Positions 16,083-22,385 of a stretch of 25,405 nucleotides of DNA are shown here, in pieces. The position numbers and the translations under genes were made by a program. Source of the DNA: an uncultured Clostridia bacterium (lineage in GTDB: Bacteria > Bacillota > Clostridia > TANB77 > CAG-508); the NCBI GenBank assembly GCA_934140005.1, contig CAKPBB010000022.1, positions 1 to 25,405 of the forward strand, in the 5' to 3' direction. How positions within the stretch are numbered: the first letter of the stretch is position 1; each line of letters starts with the position of its first letter. The notes under the pieces were generated by a model, which ran no database searches, was not told the origin of the DNA, and saw only the letters and a list, made by a program, of their open reading frames with translations.

Positions 16083-19000
16083 ATGAACAAAAGAAATTTT
16101 AAATTAAAACAACAAGATAGTGCTTACATGTTACAACGAAAAAATGGTATCACTTTAATAGCTTTAGTTATTTCAATTATTGTAATGCTGATTCTTGCAG
16201 GTGTAAGTTTAAATGCAACAATTGGAGAAAATGGCATAATGGCGCAGGCAAAGAATGCAACATATATGCAAAGTATAGCGAGCTTAGAGGAGTATTTAAA
16301 TAATTATTATATAGAACACTATGAAGAAATGAATGATGAAAATGCAAATAAGGTAATTACTTTGAAAAGCTTACAGCCTGATTGGTTTTTTTCTACAAGG
16401 CTAGGCTATGTACCAGATAGTGAAGGAAATGCTTTATATTTAATAAATAAATCTGGTTTACCAGAAGAAATCAGAAATAATTTAAAAGATGGCAATGCAG
16501 GAGATGGAACATATAGTGATTATTCAAATTTAAATGATGTATATGGTGTTACTAGTAATTTACAAGTATATTATTGTTCAAAAGGTATAAGAACAATTTT
16601 AGGAAAAAATATCAATGATTTAGACAAAGACAATCCAAATAGAACTGTATTGGAAACATCTTCAATTTTAGGAAAAGTTTTTGAAGGTTATGATACTAAT
16701 GGTGACGGAAATCTAAGTGTTCAAGAATCAAGAGCTATAAAACAGGTTACTTTTGATAAAAACAGCAATATAAGTTCTTTAGAAGGAATAGATAATTTAT
16801 TAAGTTTGGAAAAAATAGTAATTTCAGACTTGAAATTAGATAGTTTGAAAGGAATAGAAAATTGTACAAATGTAAATTATGTTTTTATCAAAGGTTGTGA
16901 TATTGAAAATTATTCAGCTTTAAAAAATTTGAAAAATAAACTGCAATATTTGTATTTTCATAACATAAATGATGAAGAATTAGAAAAAATTTGTTCAATA
17001 ACTACTGGAATAGGAAATTGTGATTTTGAAAATTTACAATATTTTGCTGTTGCTGGAAACATAGATTATATAAGTGATTTATCAACACCTTCTTTTACTA
17101 GTAGAGGTTCAAGTGTGCAAACTAGCAAATCTGCTAAAACAATTACTAGTATAATACCTTTAAAAAATTTATCAGAAAAAACTAAGAACAATATTAAATA
17201 TTTATCTTTAAATAACAATAATATAACATCAATAGAAGGTATATCAGAGTTTAACAATATATTTATGTTAAGATTAGAGTACAATTGTCTTAGTGATTTA
17301 AAAGGTATTGGAAGCTTAAAAAATTTAGAATATTTATATTGTGCAGGAATGAAAACTTTAAAAGTATTGGATGAATTTAAAGAAGGAAGTAAATTAAAAT
17401 ACTTAATTACAGCAGATAGTGGATTAAATACATTAAAAGGATTAGAAAATTGTAATGAATTATATAGCCTTTGGGCAAAAAATAATGATTTTGGAAAAGA
17501 TTTGGAAACAAATTTAAAAGATGAAAATGTCGATAGTATTACAGCATTAAAAAATAAAAGCAAATTATATTTAGTTGATTTAAGCAATAGTTCAAACTTA
17601 AAATGGGTTGACTATATAAAAGATAATACAACAATACAATATTTATATTTGGAGAATTGCAATGGAATTGTAGGAACAAGTTTATCTGATTTAAAAACAA
17701 TAATTAATAATTGTAAAAAGGTAAGTTACCCATCAAACTATGCATTGACTTTATTAGATGATAGTTTACAAAAATTAGATCTATCAAATCAAACAATAAG
17801 AGAAAGTGTATTTAGAAGTATAAAAAATAAAAGTAATATAACACATTTAACTTTAAAAGATGTTAATTTAACAAATGATAGTGATAAAAAGTTAACAAGT
17901 AAAGAAGTAAATAATTTATTAAATGAAGTATTAGGAACTTTAACTGGTTTAAAATATTTACAAGTATATGCAACTAATATTAATTTCAGTACTAGTGAGT
18001 TGTCAACAATAGATTTTGTAAATAAAAATAAAGTTACAAATTTACTTGAACTTGATTTAAGAGGAACTAATGCTACTGACTTATCTAATTTGAATGAATA
18101 TGGTAAATCATTGAAGAATTTAATTTTAAATAATGCTAATATAGAACTCAATAAAATTCAACCAACAATTAGCAATATGAGTAATAATGAAACTGAAAAT
18201 AGTTATTTTATTTCAGGAAATTTAACAAACAGAGGACTATTATTATTGAATTCAGATTTAACTAAAAAACTAGAAGGATTGTCTGAAATAACAGGATTAA
18301 CAGTATTAGCAGGTAATTTTGGATGTTCAGTATCTAAGTTAGATCTTAGTGGTTGTGTAAATTTGAAAAAAATAGTAACATATTCAGCATGGGAAGGTGC
18401 TAATTTAATATTACCAGCTAGTATTGAAAATTTGAATTTAAGTTTTGAAAACAATTCATATATTGATTTTTCAAGATGTGAAAAATTAAGTACAATTTCT
18501 TTAAATGATTGTATAGTATATTCTGAAGACCAATTAACTTATATATTAAATTCTATAAAGAATTTGAAGAATGCAAATCGCTTAATAATTCAAAATGTAT
18601 ATCATGGAAAGATAGAAAATTTAGATTGTTTAGAGATATTGAAAGATAGTAATATAACTTATTTTGAATGGAGTACTGTTGGACAGAGATATAATTTAAA
18701 GGATATTAATGGATTAAAGTACTTGAAAAAATTGAAAAGTTTAAGCTTAGAGTATATTTATGCAAAGGATATTTCAGGGCTAGAACCAATTTATGATGAA
18801 AATAATAATTTAGTTACAGGTTGTCCAGAACTAGAAGAAGTAAATATTAATACATCAGAGATAGGTAATTTAGATGTACTTGGAAAAATAACTACATTAA
18901 AAAATATAAGAGTTGTTAATTCAAGTGTAAGTAGTATAGCAAACTTTGCTAATCTTATTAACCTTGAAACATTAAATTTGAGTAATAATAGTTTATACAA

Positions 19001-19175
19001 TTTAGGAAGTTATACAGATTCTGATGGAATAACTAGAAGCTATAATGTATTAGAAGTTTTGGCTAAACTTAATAAAACAGCAAAATTAAAGAATTTGTAT
19101 TTAGCTGGAAATAATATAGATGATTTTACTAAGATTAAAGAAGGCACAAATTTTGCTAAACATTCAGGTTGGTAA
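16083..19175 (+). CDS. Prepilin-like N-terminus leucine-rich repeat protein (1030 aa)
   Basis: Paralogue of the gene at 2330. A basic leader of 22 residues ends in Gly22. The hydrophobic segment ITLIALVISIIVMLILAGVSL (about 23-43) has Ala where prepilins carry Glu5. A canonical EF-hand loop (DTNGDGNLSVQE, residues 204-215) suggests Ca2+ binding. LRRs then fill about 225-1020, many of the form LxxLxGIExLxNLxxLxLxxN, and the C-terminus ends in SGW like its paralogue. Probable surface-displayed binding protein, ligand unknown. ATG 16083 has AAGGAGG 10 nt upstream. It lies behind switch 2; switch 3 begins 13 bp after its stop, so gene and switch form a tandem unit. Confidence 0.88.
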   Translation: MNKRNFKLKQQDSAYMLQRKNGITLIALVISIIVMLILAGVSLNATIGENGIMAQAKNATYMQSIASLEEYLNNYYIEHYEEMNDENANKVITLKSLQPDWFFSTRLGYVPDSEGNALYLINKSGLPEEIRNNLKDGNAGDGTYSDYSNLNDVYGVTSNLQVYYCSKGIRTILGKNINDLDKDNPNRTVLETSSILGKVFEGYDTNGDGNLSVQESRAIKQVTFDKNSNISSLEGIDNLLSLEKIVISDLKLDSLKGIENCTNVNYVFIKGCDIENYSALKNLKNKLQYLYFHNINDEELEKICSITTGIGNCDFENLQYFAVAGNIDYISDLSTPSFTSRGSSVQTSKSAKTITSIIPLKNLSEKTKNNIKYLSLNNNNITSIEGISEFNNIFMLRLEYNCLSDLKGIGSLKNLEYLYCAGMKTLKVLDEFKEGSKLKYLITADSGLNTLKGLENCNELYSLWAKNNDFGKDLETNLKDENVDSITALKNKSKLYLVDLSNSSNLKWVDYIKDNTTIQYLYLENCNGIVGTSLSDLKTIINNCKKVSYPSNYALTLLDDSLQKLDLSNQTIRESVFRSIKNKSNITHLTLKDVNLTNDSDKKLTSKEVNNLLNEVLGTLTGLKYLQVYATNINFSTSELSTIDFVNKNKVTNLLELDLRGTNATDLSNLNEYGKSLKNLILNNANIELNKIQPTISNMSNNETENSYFISGNLTNRGLLLLNSDLTKKLEGLSEITGLTVLAGNFGCSVSKLDLSGCVNLKKIVTYSAWEGANLILPASIENLNLSFENNSYIDFSRCEKLSTISLNDCIVYSEDQLTYILNSIKNLKNANRLIIQNVYHGKIENLDCLEILKDSNITYFEWSTVGQRYNLKDINGLKYLKKLKSLSLEYIYAKDISGLEPIYDENNNLVTGCPELEEVNINTSEIGNLDVLGKITTLKNIRVVNSSVSSIANFANLINLETLNLSNNSLYNLGSYTDSDGITRSYNVLEVLAKLNKTAKLKNLYLAGNNIDDFTKIKEGTNFAKHSGW

Positions 19176-19186
19176 AAATAATAAAA

Positions 19187-19217
19187 CCCTTTAAGTTACA
19201 CACTTAAAGAGCTTCTA
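19187..19217. terminator. Hairpin terminator at the left repeat of switch 3
   Basis: CCTTTAAGT and ACTTAAAG pair. Leftward the tail is GGTTTTATTATTTTT, a convincing terminator for the internal promoter. Rightward the tail is only CTTCT, so it is weaker for ending the LRR gene that stops at 19175. Confidence 0.55.
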
Positions 19218-19229
19218 ACATTTATAAAA

Positions 19230-19258
19230 ATTCTATCATTAGTAATATTTTAAGTCAA
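19230..19258 (-). promoter_or_regulatory. Promoter inside switch 3, pointing away from the glycine-rich gene
   Basis: On the minus strand TTGACT (19253-19258), 17 bp, TAGAAT (19230-19235). Same hexamers and spacing as in switches 1 and 2. Confidence 0.82.
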
Positions 19259-19306
19259 CTACTATAAAAGAATTTTTTATAAATAATTTTAAAAAAATAT
19301 TATATA

Positions 19307-19353
19307 AGACACAAAAAAGTATTTAAAATACGCTGTTTTGTGTCTTTTTTTAT
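19307..19353 (+). terminator. Internal rightward terminator of switch 3
   Basis: AGACACAAAA pairs with TTTTGTGTCT, with GTATTT/AAATAC at the apex, followed by seven T. It is the strongest of the three internal terminators. Confidence 0.8.
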
Positions 19354-19376
19354 TTCTTTAAGTGTGTAACTTAAAG

Positions 19377-19576
19377 AAGTCCATAAAAATAAAAGAGAAG
19401 TTTTGAAATGGTTTTCTTTCAAAGAAAAGCAAAGTCATTAGACATTTGTTTTTTATGGATTGAAAGAGAAAAAGCTTTAAATATTAATAATTTATTGAGG
19501 ATTAAACAAATAAATTAGCAATGAAACAATAAAAGGCTTTTTCTCTGCTTATAAAATCTAAGGAGGAAAATCATTA
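19377..19576 (+). ncRNA. Structured leader upstream of the glycine-rich gene, copy 3
   Basis: Stem A is 19380-19389 with 19450-19459. Stem B is 19465-19478 with 19532-19546. The sequence is nearly identical to 15881-16082, apart from a short indel near the 5' end, and the similarity continues into the coding region. AAGGAGG precedes the ATG. Confidence 0.58.
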
Positions 19577-21393
19577 ATGAACAAAAGAAAATTTAAATTA
19601 AAACAACAAGATAGTGATTATATGTTACAACGAAGAAATGGTATCACTTTAATAGCTTTAGTTATTTCAATTATTGTGATGTTGATTCTTGCTGGTGTAA
19701 GCTTAAGTGCAACAATTGGTGAAAATGGAATTTTGACACAAGCAAAGAATGCAAAAATTGCACAGGAAGAAAGTAGAGAAAGAGAAGAATTAGAATACAT
19801 ATTATACGATTATAATTCAAGTAGTTTCTTTGGAAAGACAAATGGAATAACTAGTTATTTGAGTGAATTGAAAAATAATGGAAAAATTGCAGACTACTTA
19901 TATACAGATAATTTAATTGTAAAGTATGCAAAAAGTTATTATGAAATAGAGAAAGATGGTGAATTTTATAAGATAAAGAATAAACTGTCTGACGAATTTA
20001 CAAACGATCAAAAGAATTTTATTGTAACACCAGATAATATAACACGTGGAGATTTGGAAATAAAGCCAGGTAATAATTATATTGTGCTAGATAAAGTTAG
20101 TGGCCAAGATTTTAATTTTAAAATTCCAGCAGGAGATCCAGTTACTATAAAAATAATTGGTGATATGGATATTGATAATAAGAATTATCCAGGTAGGAGT
20201 GCAATAGAATTAGAAGATGGTGCTACATTAAATTTATATGTATTTGGAACTGTTAAAGTTCGTTCATCTTATGCAGAAGAGGGAGAGAAAGCTACTGATT
20301 GGAATGCAAAAGGTGGAGTTGGTGGTAGAGCAGGAATAAGAGTTTCTACAAATTCAACTTTGAATTTATATGGCACAGGTACATTGATTTCATATGGTGG
20401 TAATGCTTCGAATGGAAATGGAACATATGGAACAGGAGATAGTAATACTGGTGGAGGAGGCCGGAGGTGGTGCTGGTGCTGGTATTGGTGGTAATGGTGG
20501 CAATGGAGGAAGTGCAAATGGAGAAATATCTGATGATTTAAATGGTTCAGGCCATGATGGAGAAACTGGTGAAAACTGTGGCAATGTTAATATATATAAT
20601 AGTTTGGTAGTATATGCTTATGGTGGAGCTGGTGGAGCATCAGTTCCAGGTACTAATGCTTATGCTGGAACAGGTGGTGGAGGCTATCCAGCCGCTGGAA
20701 TTGGTGGCGGAGGTGCTGGAGGCCGGAGGTGGAGACCATGCTGCTGGTGGAGGTGGATACACAGGAGGTTCTGGTCAACCCAGTATAGCAAGAGCTGATA
20801 ACGGACTTACAGCGGATTTGAATGTTGAATATGGTACAGGCGGAGCATATTTTGTGTCTGGAAAAACTACTTCAAATAGATTGACATATAATAAGGAAAC
20901 ATATGCATATATAGGGGGACAAGGTGCTTTGGCCTGCCATTTTAACACACAAGGCGGAGATGGTGGAATAGCTGGCAAAGGTGGCATTATAAAAGTATCA
21001 AGCAATTCTAGAATTTATGCATATAATGGAAATAAATATACAGATGGTACAGATTATAATGAAGGAGAAAATCAATTAGAAATAGACTGTCAAAATGGAA
21101 AATTAAGAAATATTTATAAATATGATGTTTTTTGGAATGCAAAAGAATATAGATATGTTGAATTTTTTAAACAACTTTTTGGAACAGATGTAAATAGTGC
21201 AATAGATAGCTTTACTGCATCACCTGCAAAGAGAAGTGTTAATCATAGCAACTATTTAGTAAGAACGGAGAAAAATATAATTAAACTTACTTATCAAAAT
21301 AGTAAGAGTAATAAAAACTTTGGAATTGGCTCAGGCGCTGGATATATAGAATTATCAAATGGAGAATATATAATAGACAGTAGTATGAATTAA
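19577..21393 (+). pseudogene. Glycine-rich prepilin-like surface protein interrupted by two identical frameshifts
   Basis: The N-terminus matches the LRR paralogues: basic leader to Gly22, hydrophobic ITLIALVISI segment (23-43), then a short helix. Next comes a mixed region and repeated beta-solenoid-like units (TLNLYGTGTLISYGG, NVNIYNSLVVYAYGGAGG, RIYAYNG) separated by Gly-rich loops, ending at a normal stop at 21391. The reading frame changes twice, at 20461-20462 and 20723-20724. Both are inside the same 15-mer GGAGGCCGGAGGTGG, where one extra C breaks a Gly-codon run. Removing one C at each site gives a continuous 604-aa protein. It may be a true double mutant, a frameshifting site, or a systematic base-calling error. 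Predicted surface protein behind switch 3; ligand unknown. Confidence 0.8.
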
Positions 21394-21411
21394 TAAATTG
21401 ATAAAAAAGTG

Positions 21412-21473
21412 AAGTGAATCCAAATGATTAGACGAAATTGAGTTTAATAAGAAGGATTCATTTTATTTTTTTC
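21412..21473 (+). terminator. Terminator after the glycine-rich gene
   Basis: AAGTGAATCC (21412-21421) pairs with GGATTCATTT (21454-21463) around a long loop, followed by a T-rich tract. Confidence 0.65.
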
Positions 21474-21493
21474 AAAAATAAAGTTTGATTAAT

Positions 21494-21524
21494 TTACATA
21501 AGAAATCACCAATTTCCATAAAAT
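21494..21524 (+). promoter_or_regulatory. Possible sporulation-sigma (sigma-E-like) promoter
   Basis: CATAAAAT (21517-21524) resembles the sigma-E -10 (CATANNNT), and ACATAAG lies about 14-16 bp upstream. No good sigma-A pair is seen. spoVM is under sigma-E in Bacillus, which makes this plausible, but the match is loose. Confidence 0.3.
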
Positions 21525-21555
21525 TGAATATTATACATTAACAGGGAGGGATAAA

Positions 21556-21711
21556 ATGTTTTTTTGTAAATTTAGAAAAATAATTTCTGGATGTTTAATT
21601 GGATTTGGTATTGGCATTTTGCTAATCTTATTCCTTCCAGTAGAGGCGTGGCTTGTTATTATGGGAATAGCCTTTATAATTTGTGGTATTAAATTTTTAT
21701 TTGGAGACTAG
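21556..21711 (+). CDS. Small two-helix membrane protein upstream of spoVM
   Basis: The 51-aa product starts at ATG 21556 with GGGAGGG 6-7 nt upstream. After a short basic N-terminus (FCKFRK) come two hydrophobic helices (about 9-26 and 29-46), split by Pro-Val-Glu, ending in LFGD. The stop codon TAG is followed directly by GAGGA, so the stop region doubles as the ribosome site of spoVM 11 bp on; translation of the two is probably coupled. I do not recognise a named family. The context suggests a sporulation membrane protein, which is inference. Confidence 0.72.
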   Translation: MFFCKFRKIISGCLIGFGIGILLILFLPVEAWLVIMGIAFIICGIKFLFGD

Positions 21712-21722
21712 GAGGAATTGCT

Positions 21723-21800
21723 ATGCAAATTGTTGTAAAAAAAGTTCCAAAAGCATTTAGAGGAATTGTAAAGTTGATTTTTGGAATTAAATCTACATAA
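21723..21800 (+). CDS. spoVM: SpoVM, small amphipathic sporulation protein
   Basis: The 25-aa peptide MQIVVKKVPKAFRGIVKLIF plus GIKST aligns end to end with B. subtilis SpoVM (26 aa, MKFYTIKLPKFLGGIVRAML...). The conserved Pro (position 9), the basic residues and the following amphipathic helix are all present. In Bacillus, SpoVM binds the convex forespore membrane, anchors SpoIVA and starts coat assembly. The identification is helped by the neighbour rpmB, which adjoins spoVM in Bacillus. AGGAGG overlaps the stop of the preceding 51-aa gene. Easily missed by gene finders because of its size. Confidence 0.82.
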   Translation: MQIVVKKVPKAFRGIVKLIFGIKST

Positions 21801-21813
21801 AAATGTAGAAAAT

Positions 21814-21850
21814 AAAAAGAAGATACTGTTAAGTACCTTCTTTTTATTTA
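21814..21850. terminator. Bidirectional terminator between spoVM and rpmB
   Basis: AAAAAGAAG (21814-21822) pairs with CTTCTTTTT (21837-21845), extended by TACT/AGTA inside. A and T runs flank both sides of two convergent genes. Confidence 0.85.
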
Positions 21851-21882
21851 TTAATAAAAAAACGATCGTTTTGAGTTTACTA

Positions 21883-22083
21883 TTACATAGCTCTTTTAAC
21901 TTTTCCTGAACGAAGACATTTAGCACAAACTGTTATTCTTTTTGGTTCACCATCAACGATAGCTTTAACACTTCTTAAGTTAGGGCTAACAGTTCTTGTA
22001 GATCTTTTGCTAATATGTGAACGTGTAATACTTAATTGATTACCAAAACTTGTTTTCTTATCACAAATTGCACATTTTGCCAT
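21883..22083 (-). CDS. rpmB: 50S ribosomal protein L28
   Basis: The 66-aa protein begins MAKCAICDKKTSFGN, contains SHISKRSTRTVSPNLRSV and ends CAKCLRSGKVKRAM. Two CxxC pairs (CAIC near residue 4 and CAKC near residue 53) make it the zinc-binding form of L28. It is a structural component of the large ribosomal subunit. The open frame extends further upstream, but the ATG at 22081-22083 is preceded by GGAGGTG and gives the standard family N-terminus. An inverted repeat GACTA-n5-TAGTC at 22116-22130 lies upstream; its role is unknown. Confidence 0.97.
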   Translation of the reverse strand: MAKCAICDKKTSFGNQLSITRSHISKRSTRTVSPNLRSVKAIVDGEPKRITVCAKCLRSGKVKRAM

Positions 22084-22237
22084 AGTTTTTTGCACCTCCA
22101 TTGAATTTGTAATTTGACTAGTAATTAGTCTAACACAAAAAAAATGAAAAAACAAGTAAAAAAGCAAAAAAAATTAAATTTCTATGAAAAATTCTATAAA
22201 AAACTCTATAAAAAAGCCTATTTTTAATGCGAAAACT

Positions 22238-22266
22238 TTGACAACAATATAAAATGAGAGTATAAT
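22238..22266 (+). promoter_or_regulatory. Perfect consensus promoter of the TPM-lemA operon
   Basis: TTGACA (22238-22243), exactly 17 bp, TATAAT (22261-22266). The start site would be near 22273, leaving about 113 nt of leader. Confidence 0.9.
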
Positions 22267-22299
22267 ATACTTATTTTCTAATCAGAACATTCCGAATAT

Positions 22300-22335
22300 C
22301 ACTAATTAGTGAGAGGATAACCTCTTTCTTTTTAG
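22300..22335 (+). promoter_or_regulatory. Paired hairpins in the TPM leader
   Basis: A perfect palindrome, CACTAATTAGTG (22300-22311), is directly followed by AGAGG-ATAA-CCTCT (22312-22325) and TTCTTTTT. The second hairpin is a weak terminator look-alike between the strong promoter and the gene, so attenuation is possible. Otherwise the 22084-22385 gap holds nothing but the rpmB and TPM control regions. Confidence 0.4.
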
Positions 22336-22385
22336 TTTTACATAAATGTCAATTCACATCAAAAAAAGAAAGGAAGAAAGAATTT

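Larger units (their letters stand above)
19189..19376. mobile_element. Candidate invertible promoter switch 3
   Basis: Perfect 21-bp inverted repeats at 19189-19209 and 19356-19376 enclose 146 bp. Arms match the other switches; the core is TACAC on the left and GTGTA on the right. Flipping about the midpoint would place the -10 near 19330-19335 and the start site near 19342, giving a leader of about 235 nt before the ATG at 19577. Orientation in this assembly is OFF. Confidence 0.76.

Noticed and set aside
1937..19376. Switch repeats as ordinary MITE ends or integron attC sites
   Set aside because: MITE copies should share their terminal sequence including the centre; here the core changes between copies but matches within each. 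attC core boxes (GTTRRRY) are absent and no cassette array is present.
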